A stretch of 64,000 bases of DNA from Endocalyx cinctus (taxonomy: Eukaryota; Ascomycota; Sordariomycetes; Amphisphaeriales; Apiosporaceae), in assembly GCA_001600455.1 (NCBI GenBank), contig BCKC01000006.1, positions 248,001 to 312,000 on the forward strand, written 5' to 3'. The notes under the pieces are model-generated. The model was not told the origin of the DNA. It ran no database searches and saw nothing but the letters and a program-made list of their open reading frames with translations. Both the position numbers and the translations under genes were made by a program. Shown here piece by piece: positions 23,339 through 35,070 of this stretch; the first letter of the stretch is position 1; each line of letters starts with the position of its first letter.

Positions 23339-25479
23339 CTGAAGACTTCAGGAGGGGGGGGGGAGGAGGTACCGCGGTCAAAAAGAGAAAGGCAACTAGT
23401 CTCTGGTTAATGAAGTTAAAGTGAAGCAAGATTGTGTTGATAGCAAGTTGAGTTGTAGGTGTGACGGAAATAGCGGTATGGTATGGTTGTGGAGAGGTTG
23501 ATATATACACCTATAGTATTACAAAGTCAGGTAAAGGAGGTACCTAGTTACCTAGGTAGTTTAATGGGTTATCATCTCCCTCAATGTAAAATGGAGAAAT
23601 TGAGGCCATTGTTAGGAGGTGATTCATATCACTCCGTGTTACGGACATGTTTTTCTAGAATAATTTCTGTTCACCTTTTCTATCGAATCCCATTATAAGT
23701 CTAGTACTTACTTAAATATCTTAGAAGACAGAAGTCTTGGTGCCTAGAAGCAACCGCCATCACTTCCATCCAACTGGGTAGTTACCTTAAATTATTCTAG
23801 GCCAGGACCTTCGAAATCGGCTCCAACCTTCAAGCTGAAAATGTCTATTCCTCGAAGCTATAGCGGGAGTTAAAAATGTCTTAAACTACGTCTTTTTAAC
23901 AAGCCATATTTGTGAATTCGACCTCACCGTTATTCATAACCTATGATTGATTATACGTAAATACAACTGCTCGGACAGATTGATCAGTGAGTCGGAGTAA
24001 AAGCGGCAAACGCGCTATTCCTGATCCATCCAAGAAAATCTAACCTCTTCCCTTCGTTTGGTTACCCCATAATTTCAATTAAGCCTATCTAAAAGTGTCT
24101 AGAAAGACAGTATTTTAGCTGGTAGATCTACTGGGCTACTGGGTAATCACTGATCAGATTTACCTACTAATAATCCTACTAATAGTAGCATCTGAACTTA
24201 CCTATAATTATGTAGGTACCTAGGTATATAGGTACTTACTTTACTTGTTACTTAAGTTGAAATGACCGCAGTTATTTAGGTACTTACTTACCTGGCTAGC
24301 TACCTAGGTAGGTAAATACCTAGGTACCTACCTAAGATACCTACCTAACTAAGTACGAAACTATTCACTAAATTTGCAGGTACCCGAAGAAGGGGGGTAA
24401 GCATTAATTAAGTCTTTATACCTTTTATCATCTCATTATTACGCGGGAATTAGGTAGAACGTGGAAGTACCTATCTCCAAAGTTTTGGAGGTCAAAGTTG
24501 AATTAGGTAACACTAAACTCTATGTAGATTAGGGTAGCAATGATTGTCGCGAAAAAAAAAGGCTACCTTTGGATTACCTAGCTGGCTTTTTTTTTGGCTC
24601 GTTTGGAACTTTTTTTTTTTTTTTCTGGATTGCCCAAATCTTCAGAGCTATCATCGTCAATTAGTGATTACTTACCATATACACTTTTTTTTCCTTCACC
24701 CCCAATCCTTCGGCACTAGAGTCACTGGAGTATCCTTCTCATCTCCCTTAACACTTTGCCATCTATCTTCGATCATTGTTTGTTTTTTGATACCCGCAGT
24801 GTTCGATATTTTATCTCTTTCTAATAATTACACTCCTTTTCGGTAGAGGTGATACCGCTTTATTCAACCATTTTCCTTTTAAAACGCGCCGTGACTGCCT
24901 AGTTTCTTCCGTTTACATTTTCTACAAGGGAAAAAAATATTAACATTAGAGAAAAAAAAAACATATATATTCCTAAATTCATCGATATTATTTATTCCTT
25001 CGATTCGTGTACAGATTTATTATACTTGGTATTAATTCCATAGACATTGCAAACCTAGTCCCATGGCTGTATGTATCATTCTTTTAGTTCATTCCTTCCT
25101 ATTTTATTCTCCATTTTGTTGTTGCCAACTTTGTTGTACAAACTTGCATCCACCCATTTTGAGCAATCACCACATGTTCACGATTTGAAGAATGAAAGTA
25201 CTTTGAATACTTGCAATAATCCACCTACACATTGTAACAATGTAAAATATATATTCAATATTCAATATTCACTGAATATATTCCTCATTGTTAATTCCTT
25301 TCTTTTTTCTTCTTCACATCACTCCCTCTACATATTTTCTACTTATGGATATGATACTCTTCCAATCCTTCCCAACCCTTTGAATCGCACTACCTTTTCA
25401 CAGATTCTCATATCAAAAGAGTTATATGTATCTTCACCTTGAACAATACTACATTTAACTACCTCTACCACCTGTCACG
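23339..25479. other. Intergenic region with CCTAGG-rich segment and long leader
   Basis: The first part is AT-rich with no gene. 24165-24360 is dense in the palindromic words CCTAGG and GGTACC (listed separately). 24540-25479 is T-rich and pyrimidine-rich, and probably holds the promoter and long 5' leader of the DUF2433 gene; a 123-codon frame at 25071 lies in it but is hydrophobic, Ser-rich low-complexity sequence and I do not call it. Confidence 0.5.
24165..24360. repeat. Cluster of TACCTAGGTA-like palindromic words
   Basis: Within about 200 bp the words TACCTAGG, CTACCTA, GGTACCTA and TTACTTAC recur many times with irregular spacing. A shorter group occurs at 23520-23560 and a related one at 51575-51745. 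Each word is nearly its own reverse complement. Such stretches look like slippage-derived cryptically simple sequence. Confidence 0.6.
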
Positions 25480-27838
25480 ATGGCTCCTAGTGGTAACCAT
25501 CATCCCCACCCCCCTCCTTTCCACCCTCAGCGTATGATGATGTCGCATTATCCTCAGCGCCACTCCAACATGGGATATTCCCGCCGTCCTTATGGTGATA
25601 TCCGTCTCGAGGATCCCGTGCTAACCCAGCAATTCATGCAGCAACCTCGTCAGCCTTTTAACAACCAAGGCTATCTGCCCAACGGTGCTCCTACTCCCCA
25701 CCCGAATATAGTTCCTGCTCCTGGAGCTACACCACTTCTTCCCAACCAGGGCCGAATCATCCAGACTGGTCCTATCCGAGTCCTGTGTATAGCCGATGTC
25801 CGAGGTACGCTTCTCAAATATAATATATATATAAAACACTCGAACGCAGAAAGTCTGATTTTTTTTTTATAAATTGAATAGGAAACTTGCAATCCTTGAA
25901 TGAGCTTGCCAAGCAGGCGCGCGCAACTCATATCATCCACACTGGAGACTTCGGTTTTTACGACGACACCTCTCTCGAACGGATTGCTGAGAAGTAAGCT
26001 TGGAAATTCTACCTGAGTTGAGCAACCCATATTTTAGAACCCCGTATCTGACTTTAGTATATAGGACTCTTAAACATGTTGCTCAGTACTCCCCGCTGAT
26101 TGACGAGACTATCAAGAAGGCGATTGGTCAAGGTGGTCCTGGTCCCGTTAAGGCGCGATTCTCACCAAACGAACTGCCTCTCTCCGAACTCCCTTTCCTG
26201 ATCAGCGGTCAAGTCAAGCTCGACGTACCTGTCTACACTGTCTGGGGAGCTTGCGAAGATGTGCGTGTACTGGAAAGATTCAGATCCGGAGAGTACAAGG
26301 TTCCCAACCTGCACATCATCGACGAGAACCGGTCTATGCTACTGGAAATCGGCGGCGTGAAGCTTCGGTTGCTTGGTCTCGGCGGCGCTGTGGTCATGCA
26401 CAAGCTCTTCGACAATGGAGAGGGCCGGACTACTATCGCTGGTGGACAGGGTACTATGTGGACTACTCTTCTCCAGATGGGTGAATTGGTTGATACAGCT
26501 AACCGCGTTTACGACCCTACCGAGACTCGTGTCTTTATCACCCACGCCTCCCCTGCTCGCGAAGGTCTTCTCAATCAGTTGTCGGTTAGCCTGAAGGCGG
26601 ATTTCTCGATTTCGGCCGGTCTACATTTCCGATACGGTAGCTCCTATAACGAATTCAGCGTCAACCCTACCCTCGACCACTATCGTGGAAAGCTAGCCGC
26701 CTCGAAGGCTTCGTTCAACGACGTGTGGGAAACTGTGAAGGGTGAGGTGGAGCCTGCGATTCAGCAGAACGATGCCCAGCAGAATTTGTTGAAGAACGCT
26801 CTCGGTCTGGTCGAAAAGATGCCAAGCACTGCTGCTGGCGGAAACCCATTCGGCGGTCCGGTTGGCGCTCCAGGTTCTCTTGGTCAGGTGGACGAGAGTG
26901 CTTTCAAGAATATGTGGAACTTCAACCTCGCGGATGCTGCCTTTGGTTGGCTTGTTTTGGAAATCCAGGATGGCCGAATAGGTACTGAGATGCGAGCGCA
27001 AGGTTTCAACTTCTCCCACAGAGGTGCGAAGCAGCAGCCTAGCGTTCCTCAGAGCACGGCTTCACCTGCACCCACATCGAGTGGAGCACCGCCGGCCGCC
27101 CCGAGTTCTACGGCACCTCCTACCGGCCCGCAGAGACCTCCCTCTACCGCTACTCCGCTGCAGAACAAGCCTGTCACTCCGAAACCGGTTTCGGCCTCCC
27201 CGATTCCCGCCTCAAGCATCGGCAAGGAAAATGACAGGCCCTCCGGAACTAACGGTATGACCCACGGTCCGGATTCGTCGTCTTCCCCCGCACCCCGAGC
27301 AGCTGCCGACAGTATCATTGGCCTGTTCGTGATGAACGTTCAGAACGACGACCAGACCCGAGAGATCTTCCCCGAAGAGCACCGAGCCAAGATTACGAAG
27401 GTAGAGAAGTGGGGCAACAATAGCAACAACAAGGTTGCCCATTTCTTCAGCATCGAGGACCGAGATGCGGCCTACGCCAGCTTATCCGACGAATTCAAGG
27501 TTCGCCAGTCGGAGGATCGATCGAAGCCGCTAGTTAAGATCTTCCAGCCCCGCGAGAGTAGCAAACCGTTTGGCGGCCGAGGAGGTGGTGCTGGTAACTG
27601 GGGCAGTAGCCGTGGTCGTGACGGAAACACGAGCGGATACCGAAGCGCAGGCGATCGTGGAGCCATGAGCGGTGGCGAAAGTGGACCTGAGAGTGGCCGT
27701 CAACGTGGACGCGGTGGGGCCCGCGGCGGTAGAGGAGACCGTGGAGGTCGTGGCGGTAGAGGCCGCGGAGGACCCGGCAAGGCTGAAGGAGGCAGCGCTT
27801 CTCCTGCTCCGGCGTCGGCCTCCGCCGGTGATGCTTAG
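25480..27838 (+). CDS. DUF2433 (calcineurin-like phosphoesterase-fold) protein with RGG tail
   Basis: Three exons, 25480-25804, 25882-25993 and 26065-27838 (introns 77 and 71 bp), encode 736 residues. The core, about residues 96-400, matches the fungal DUF2433 family, which has the layout of a calcineurin-like metallophosphoesterase: ADVRGN (105-110), HTGDFGFYD (128-136), WGACED (206-211), ITHASPAREG (304-313) and GLHFRYG (331-337). Several expected metal ligands differ (see findings), so activity is doubtful. A Pro/Ala/Ser-rich linker follows (about 465-555), then a conserved block GLFVMNVQN...FFSIEDRDAAYASL that looks like a small ferredoxin-like or RRM-like fold, then an Arg/Gly-rich tail with many RGG and GRGG units from about 655, typical of RNA-binding proteins. 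A role in RNA biology is inference. The frame across both splice junctions is continuous. Confidence 0.88.
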
Positions 27839-28786
27839 GCCACCGCACCTTTCTAGGGTTTATGCACCCTCATTTGTTCTACTAGTCTCGTTTCCTTCAC
27901 ATTACATTACTACTTGTATCCCGATTACCTCACAAAAGTTACTTTTATTATACGGGCGGCACCCTGGACAGCTTGCCAACCCGGGGAGGAGGAGTATGGC
28001 GAGGTCATGTTTCACAACACCATACATATTACGGAGGATTGGAGAGTGCGGAATGATCAGCCCTAGTCGCGGATCTCGGGTAGCACGCTCACACGCCTTT
28101 TAGCACGCGATCTCTCTACGGAGTCGCACCGTTTAGTTTTTTTTTCCTCTTTATGCTAATATACCGGACACAAAAACAAAGGATCGGAATTCTTTACACT
28201 TTCTTCTTATGTTGTGGACGGCTGGTCAACATAGGTTGTGTAGTTTTTCAAATACCATGATAGTGAAAAAAGAGAGAACGGGAGTCTGTTTGTCTTTTTC
28301 TCTGCGTGTTTTTTTTTTGGTATGTCTTACGATAGTATATGTTCGTGTCGCCGTGTAATTGCATCTCGCAATTGCACGTGTATTGAATAAAAACCTGATT
28401 CTCTTCCGCCTCCTCACGTAGCTGCTATAGCTTCTCATGATGGATAAATTACGATGGGTTAACATGTAAGTTGTGTAATGCTATCTATGTAGGTCGAGGC
28501 AAGCGTAGGTGCCTCCGCTCGTCATGTTCACTTTCTACTTGGATAATAAGGCCAAGGATGTTCCATAGTATCTAGTGCGGAAGTCCTCGATAGCCTTTTA
28601 AGAAAAAGAAAGCCGTTTGCGGAGAATGATGATATTATTTATACAGGTATCAAAGTAGGTATCGTACAAAAAACCGGGTTGCTCGCCTTTCTTAGTCTAT
28701 CAAATGATAATGCTTTTTTTTATACCCCATTTCACCCCGTTCATCCCTCATAATCTTTTTTTTTTTCTTTATTTTCGCATCATCTA
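27839..28786. other. Convergent intergenic region
   Basis: Holds the 3' UTRs of the DUF2433 gene (+) and COQ5 (-). T tracts at 28136-28146, 28309-28319 and 28757-28768; no gene seen. Confidence 0.55.
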
Positions 28787-29916
28787 TCACAAAGGTTTCA
28801 TACCCTTATGTATAGCGGCCACGCCGCCGGTCAAATTTTCGTAACCCTTACCGGCGACGACGAAGCCGGCGTCCTCGATCATGCCTCGGAACTCGTCCTG
28901 GCTCGGGAACCTCTCGATGCTCTCGACCAGGTACTGGTACGAATCCCTGTCGCCCGCGACGACCTGGCCGATTAAGGGTATGGCGCCGAAGCTCCAGCGC
29001 TTGTAGACGAAGTCGAAGAGCGGGATGCGCCGGTCCACCTTGCTGAACTCGAGGCAAGCGAAGACGCCTCCCGGTTTGAGCAGGCGGTACGCTTCCCTTA
29101 AGGCTTGGGGGATATTGGCGAAGTTGCGGATGCCGAAGGCGACGGTGTAGAGGTCTAGAGTATCGGGAGTTATCGTCGAAGAAGCCGAAGGGGAAGAGGA
29201 AAAGTTCGTGGCGTCGGCTTCGAGGAAGGATAAGCAGGCTTGCTGGGAGGCGGGCAGCTGAGAAGCGGCGCGCTGCTTCCCGACGGCGAGCATGCTGCCG
29301 TTGATGTCCGAGATGGTGACGTGCACGGACGGGTTTCGGTTCACAGCGTGCGCGTGGCGCAGCATGCGGAAGGCGATGTCGCCCGTGCCGCCGGCGACGT
29401 CGAGGATGCGTTGCGGGGTCGGGGGGAGGGCGGTCGAGAAGCCGGGGTTGATGCTGGATACGAAGTGGTCCCTGTTTTTCGTTTTGTGGTGGTGAGCATA
29501 GTTACAGTTAAATTTTCGGAATATTGTAAAAAGAAGAGACCCAAAAAAAAAATATAAACGTACTTCCATATACGATGCCATCCAAAGGACATCAAGTCGT
29601 TCATACGATCGTACGACTCGGCTACGCTGTGGAAGACGCCGGCGACGCGCTCCGTCTTCTCCGATTCGGAGAGGCCGTCCTGGAAGCCGAAATGGGTCGT
29701 TCGGGCGGAATTATCATTACTGGTGTGATCATTATTATTACTATTACTTTCTGTCGGTTTCGGTGTCGGTGCGGCGGATACGTGGTTCGGTTGGCTGGTG
29801 GAGAATGCTTTTTTCGTTGATGAGGAAGAATATAATATAGCTCGACATGATGATGAGGAGGATGAGGTAGGACTCGTACAGCTCGATAATCGTACAATGG
29901 CGCGTCGGGTGGCCAT
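28787..29916 (-). CDS. COQ5: Mitochondrial ubiquinone biosynthesis C-methyltransferase (UbiE/COQ5)
   Basis: Two exons, 29916-29564 and 29471-28787, separated by a 92-bp intron (GTACGT...ACAG), give 345 residues. COQ5 is the SAM-dependent C-methyltransferase of the ubiquinone ring, acting in the CoQ synthome on the matrix side of the inner membrane. The first 60 or so residues are Ser/Thr/Arg-rich without acids, fitting a mitochondrial presequence. Family motifs follow in order: [21 protein letters not shown], the SAM motif [56 protein letters not shown] and the C-terminal [15 protein letters not shown]. The splice in WK|DHFV rebuilds the conserved stretch. It converges on the DUF2433 gene; a second small minus-strand gene lies 551 bp upstream. 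Confidence 0.95.
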
Positions 29917-29961
29917 TTTGAGAGGAGAAAGAGAGGAAAGGGAAATGAATTAACAACAATT

Positions 29962-29993
<32 letters not shown>

Positions 29994-30467
29994 CTGAATG
30001 GGGGGGAGCTTGGGTCAAAAAAGTTAGCTTTCCAATTGAATTGATTTCTATCACACGATATAATTTTTTTTTTGGAGAAAATTTCTGTCCAGGGAATCGG
30101 GACTATCGGCGGGCGGCGTATGTAGGGACAGGGATTGGGTTGTGTTTTTTGGTGGGGCAATTTGGGGGTGGGAGGGGGGTTCAATTTGACAAGCTTTAAG
30201 ATGCAGATCTTTTTTTTTTTTTTTTTTTGCTGCTTTTGCTTGACGTTTTCTTAATGAGGGATCCCGAATTATTATTTGCATTAGATGCTTGTAGGAGTTT
30301 TGAAATGTGGTGTTTTAAATATCTTTCCTTTTTAAAATAATATATGGATATAAATGCCCTTATTCGTCTCGTTTTTTTTTTCTTTCTTTTCTTTCTCTCT
30401 CTACCCTCAATAGTTGTATATGTACTTAGATATGTATATAACGTACCTTCTTTTTTTTTTCTTCCTT
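29917..30467. other. Intergenic region upstream of COQ5
   Basis: Contains a TTC-trinucleotide run (29959-29993) just upstream of the COQ5 start, probably in its leader, a G-rich stretch at 30000-30010 and T tracts (30064-30073, 30210-30229). No gene seen. Confidence 0.55.
29959..29993 (+). repeat. TTC trinucleotide run
   Basis: About ten TTC/CTC/TCC units in a row; GAA-rich on the COQ5 sense strand, about 45 bases upstream of its ATG. Confidence 0.75.
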
Positions 30468-30704
30468 TTAAGAAGCGTTTTGTGCCGCCTCGACGTCCTG
30501 TCGAGCCTCGGATTCGGCGGCGTCGTTAGCAGCCAACACCCGAGCCCGACGGCGTCGACGGTTTTCCTGTCGCCGGCGGCTTCCGAACATAAAGTGCGCG
30601 AAGGTTTCGATGACCGCTTGGCTCTTCCAAACTAGGACGATGGCGCCCGCGACGAAGAAGAGAATGACGAGCGCTATGACTACGTTGGGATGAGTGATGG
30701 TCAT
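30468..30704 (-). CDS. Small single-pass membrane protein (78 aa), function unknown
   Basis: One exon. The N-terminus (MTITHPN) is followed by one strongly hydrophobic helix, about residues 8-27 (VVIALVILFF...VLVW), then a short amphipathic stretch (AVIETFAHFMFG) and a cluster of arginines (SRRRQENRRRRRAR, about 42-55) and an Ala/Glu-rich end. Positive charge after the helix suggests N-out, C-in topology in the ER or another membrane. The frame is compact and composed like a real small protein, and it is the type of short conserved gene that annotation often misses. I do not recognise a family. Confidence 0.65.
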   Translation of the reverse strand: MTITHPNVVIALVILFFVAGAIVLVWKSQAVIETFAHFMFGSRRRQENRRRRRARVLAANDAAESEARQDVEAAQNAS

Positions 30705-31564
30705 TATTGCTCGTTGTTTTTTCGGGGATATGAGAGAGAGAGAGGGAAAGGGAAAGGGAAAGGGTAAGGTATGCGCTGAGAAAAGGATAGGTATTGTCGA
30801 GGCTTGTTGACTTGATTTTTTATTTTATTTTATCGCGAGAACGAGATGGATGTATAGAAATGAGAAGACGAGATGAGATAATGGCAAGTACACAATATCT
30901 CATTTACTTCGTAAAAGATGAAGCTCAGCTGTGTGTGCAGACAATGTTGGTGGGGCTACGCATCTAGCTTCAAGGTAATGTTGATTTTATTTTCATCACT
31001 ACAGTTACTTCACTTTTACAATTACCGTAATTTGGGAGGTGAATAATTCTTCAAATTTCAAACGTGTTCTGCCGACTTGCTCTAAACTTTCTGATTTTGT
31101 TATATTCACTTATGTACCTAGATGAATACTAATTCGAGTACTGTCTGCTACTATCCTTTACGCAATGGACGTGTTCAATATGAAACGAAAAATGTAAAAC
31201 TCTCAATTTTCATACCTTTGAGACAATATTCCTAAGTATCAGCTGTTATATAATATTAATTCAGGTATTATTTTCATATCCATTCAAATATAGGTGCTTC
31301 TGTCATTTATCCCGTGGTTCACAAACCCTGCTACGCTACTTTAATAGAGCCGCATTTGCCAAGAATCCGGGGTAGCTCTGGAAATCGACGGTTCCTGGTT
31401 ATCTCGCTTTGTAACGGCTTAACGGTGACGTATTTCGGCTCTCAGCCACTACTTCTCGCGTTGAGAATGTAAAACTACAAACTTCCAGTTCACTACTCCT
31501 TTCATAGCGGAACGAATACTGGCACTCAATGATCACTTAATTTATATTATAGAATTTAATTATA
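30705..31564. other. Divergent promoter region
   Basis: Lies between the small membrane protein (-) and BCKDH E1-alpha (+) and so contains both promoters. A GGGAAA-repeat quadruplex motif at 30744-30764 sits about 40 bases from the start of the membrane-protein gene. The rest is AT-rich with no gene. Confidence 0.55.
30744..30764 (+). promoter_or_regulatory. Candidate G-quadruplex, four GGG runs with AAA loops
   Basis: Four GGG tracts separated by exactly three A each, matching the simple G3N3 quadruplex rule, followed by a GGTAAGG. The G-rich strand is the non-coding strand of the small membrane-protein gene 40 bases downstream. A regulatory effect is inference. Confidence 0.5.
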
Positions 31565-33007
31565 ATGAAGACAAGAATTATCCCAAGAGTAGTGGCTGCG
31601 CGGAGAGCTGCCCATTCGCAATTCCTTCCCCGCGTCACTCCGGTCTACAAATCTCCCGCAGGCGAACGATCTGCGAGTGGCATATCCCAACGACCCGGAT
31701 CGAACCACGTATCTTTCCCGGGCGCGGTAAAGAGTGCCTTTACGAACGACCTGAAATTCGTCCTACCTTCCGACTACCCTGCGCTCCCGACGTATCGAGT
31801 GGTTGACCAAGATGGGAATATCGTGGATCAGACGTTCAAGCAGGACTTGAGCGACGAGGAGGTTGTCAAATTATATAAAAACATGCTCACAATATCCATT
31901 ATGGATTTAATCATGTTTGATGCGCAGAGGCAGGGGAGACTCAGCTTTTATATGGTATCGGCTGGGGAGGAGGCCCTGAGCGTCGGATCTGCTTCCGTCT
32001 TGGACATACAAGATGTTGTTTTCTGCCAGTATCGAGAGCAGGGTGTGCTCGCCCAGAGAGGTTTCACTCTAAACGAATTTATGAACCAACTTTTTGCGAA
32101 TAAAAAGGACAATGGGCGGGGAAGAAATATGCCAGTTCATTACGGGAGCAAAGAATTAAATATTGTGAGTATCTTCCAACTACAAGTATATGCTAAAGGT
32201 CAGTTTTGCTCATATCTTTTTTTTTTTGATTAGCATACTGTATCATCTCCGTTGGCCACTCAGATACCTCAAGCGTCCGGAGCAGCCTACGGGTTGAAGA
32301 TGCAGCGGATAAATGACCCATCTCTCCCACCGAGAGTGGTTGCCGTATATTTTGGCGAAGGAGCTGCGAGCGAGGGTGATTTCCACGCTGCTTTGAATAT
32401 CGCCGCCACACGATCGTGTCCGGTAATATTTCTGTGTCGTAATAATGGTTATGCTATCTCGACACCTACTTTGGAACAATATCGTGGCGATGGTATCGCC
32501 AGTCGTGGTATTGGCTACGGTATTGATACGGTTAGAGTTGACGGTAACGACATTTGGGCCGTTAGAGAAGTCACCAAGAAAGCGAGAGAAATGGCTCTAC
32601 AAGACGGAGGGAAACCGGTTCTCATAGAAGCCATGAGCTACCGGGTTAGTCACCACAGCACCTCGGACGATTCCTTCGCGTACCGGGCCCGAGTAGAGGT
32701 CGAGGACTGGAAGCGGCGGGACAACCCGATTTCCAGGCTGCGGAAATACATGGAAGCGAAGGGGTTCTGGGACGAGGCGAAGGAGAAGGAGGCTCGGGAG
32801 AGCATCCGCCGCGACGTGCTCAAGGCGTTCTCGGAAGCCGAGAGAGAGAAGAAACCGCCGATCAGGGCCATGTTTGAAGACGTCTACGAAGAACTGACCC
32901 CGGACCTAAAAGCCCAGATGAAAGAACTGAGGGAGCATCTACAGAAATACCCGGAAGAGTACGATTTGGGCGAATTTGAAGGAGGTATCAAGAGCTTAGA
33001 TTCTTAA
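31565..33007 (+). CDS. BCKDHA: 2-oxoisovalerate dehydrogenase E1 alpha subunit, mitochondrial
   Basis: Two exons, 31565-32164 and 32234-33007 (69-bp intron GTGAGT...TTAG), both phase 0, give 457 residues. This is the thiamine-diphosphate-dependent alpha subunit of the branched-chain 2-oxoacid dehydrogenase complex, which decarboxylates the keto acids of Val, Leu and Ile in the mitochondrial matrix. The N-terminus is Arg-rich ([20 protein letters not shown]), a good presequence. The TPP motif is [14 protein letters not shown]...[10 protein letters not shown] (about 241-277). The regulatory phosphorylation loop is intact ([12 protein letters not shown], about 336-347), where the mammalian enzyme is inactivated by its kinase, so similar control is likely here. 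Length and order match the family; residue identities at the splice (LNI|HTVSS) restore the conserved loop. Confidence 0.95.
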
Positions 33008-34401
33008 ATTACATATATAATGTAGAATTAAGTCGAACGGTTGGTGTTTATTTTTATTTTTATTTTTTATTGCGGAACATACTTAGTTATATGTGGTATA
33101 AATTCTATTATATATATATTTTTTGAACTTAAGACATAATATTTGTTCCTTCTGATGATACGTAACCCAAACAAATTAGAGACCCTAAGACCCTACCTTG
33201 ATAAGAAGTTGAGAATAACATGAGAAAATGTTGGCAACCCCCATTAGTTGTTTTTGAATCGTACCACCCAAGCTTGACACGTATTTCTGCGTCAAAACTA
33301 ACATGGGATGAGACCGGACTAGTGAAAATTTTTGAAAAAAATCTTTGATGGAATGTAACTCCGTAAAGTTGTGGTGTTACTTTTCTTCTTCTTAAGACTT
33401 TTTGAAGGAGTTTTTTTTTTTTCTCTGGCTAGGCTCACGAGCGTAACCAAGCAGCAAGTAAGCATAGAGACGTGCGATAGGGTATGATTATCAAAGTCGT
33501 TATTAGAGGGTATGCAGCCGAAATTGGGGGCTGCAAGATTTCTACCAATGTCCATTTTATAACATATGTACTTAAGGAAAGATGGGGGGCATACTGTTTT
33601 TTTTTTTTTTTTTTCGGTACTTTCTTGACTGGCATCTTGCTTGCTTTGTATACGAACTTGCAAACAATATCTGGTAACCCTGAAGTAAGGTAATAATAAT
33701 ACAACAACGGCTATAGAGCAAGCGCCGGGACATATATCGACTTGACTCTTACCCTAAGAACTTTAGCTCTAAATATCAAATGACTATTTCAATATAATAA
33801 ATGATAATATTTATTCATATATTCGTATAAGAAAAAAAAAAAAGATTGGTAAAGTTTACAAAACGATTATAAAACCTATTTATAAAATACTCCATAGCTT
33901 CATTAGATATACCCCCAGGACCCCATGGTTATGTGGAACTTTGACTACTTAGGCCGTAAAAAACCCCGCCTGAAGTCCCCACCGACAGGCTGACTAGCCT
34001 TGCTGATAAACGCCGATTACCGCCACTGAGGAGCTCTGCACCTCCGAATCTGTCGTTCATTCTCAACCTCCCAACTTTATTGAGCTGGCAAAAAGTATTC
34101 GGCGATGTCATCTTTACATCGTTCTTTCACCATTCTCCATTATCAAACGCATCTTATATTGAATTAAGTAATAGACGGTGAAAAGTCGGTATAATCATTT
34201 GTTCACTTTTTTTTTTTCTCTTCTTCTTTTCTCTTATCTCTCTTGTTTCCCTCTTCGTATCCCTTCCCTCGAGTCGAGTAAAAGCGAACCATAACAAGAA
34301 CGAATACGGATTTCTTTCTCATCTTCTTTCACGTTTTTTGGGTAATCAAGATATCCGGGAGTGTGTCGCATCTATCAATATCCTGCCTCATGGCGTAATC
34401 C

Positions 34402-34656
34402 ATGGCAGAACGAAATCTATATACTGCGAATTCGCGCTCTCGATCGGTTGTCGATAACGATCTATCCGCGCGACCACAAGTAACGTCTCCGACTATTATC
34501 CAACAACATCCGACTTCTCCTCAGAATCCCAATATTAATCAACTACGACCGGACGTACCTACCTCGCCCTCGTTGTCGTCGTCTCCTTCCTTGTCATTAT
34601 CATCCCCGAGGTACGTACGATACATACATTCAGGTACATACATACATGAAGCCTAG
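34402..34656 (+). CDS. Possible short coding exon (84 codons), unassigned
   Basis: The frame reads MAERNLYTANSRSRSVVD... with Pro/Ser/Asn-rich sequence typical of a disordered fungal protein N-terminus, and a GTACGT donor occurs after SLSLSSPR at about 34611. I could not find a downstream exon that joins it. It could be an upstream exon of an unseen gene, an upstream frame in the UFD4 leader, or chance. Confidence 0.2.
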   Translation: MAERNLYTANSRSRSVVDNDLSARPQVTSPTIIQQHPTSPQNPNINQLRPDVPTSPSLSSSPSLSLSSPRYVRYIHSGTYIHEA

Positions 34657-35035
34657 CATACACACCCTACATCTTTCTTACGTCCATATTACATATGTTT
34701 TTATGTATTACCCACACATATCCCGAATCTCCTTTGAAGTACATGTCCCGGTAGTTTGATAGATTCGGTACAACTCCAAAGATAAAAAAAATCAGAAACA
34801 GCCTTGCGCACAATACCCTTCCAACATACATCATAAAATCATTTTCACAATTTCATTTCCCTATTACTCTTTTTCCTACCCCTCCTATATCCTTCAGTCC
34901 TCTCATTTCCCTTCGGCCTTCTTTTCAAGGAAAAAAATAAAGAGAGAAGAAAAAAGAGAGAAAGCGAATAAGATAAAGTAGAGAGTAAAATTATACAAGA
35001 GTGAACGATAGCGAAAAGATGAAAGAAGGAGAGCA

Positions 35036-35038
<3 letters not shown>

Positions 35039-35066
<28 letters not shown>
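35039..35066 (+). repeat. GA dinucleotide microsatellite
   Basis: About 14 consecutive AG/GA units in noncoding DNA between BCKDHA and UFD4. Confidence 0.85.

Positions 35067-35070
<4 letters not shown>

Noticed and set aside
23313..23510. Minus-strand frame as the missing 5' exon of the 22884-23338 gene
   Set aside because: The joining intron would be only about 33 bp and the sequence is low-complexity; not a credible exon.
25071..25442. 123-codon frame upstream of the DUF2433 gene
   Set aside because: Phe/Ser/Asn/Leu-rich sequence expected from translating T-rich leader DNA; no domain and no splice continuity with the downstream gene.
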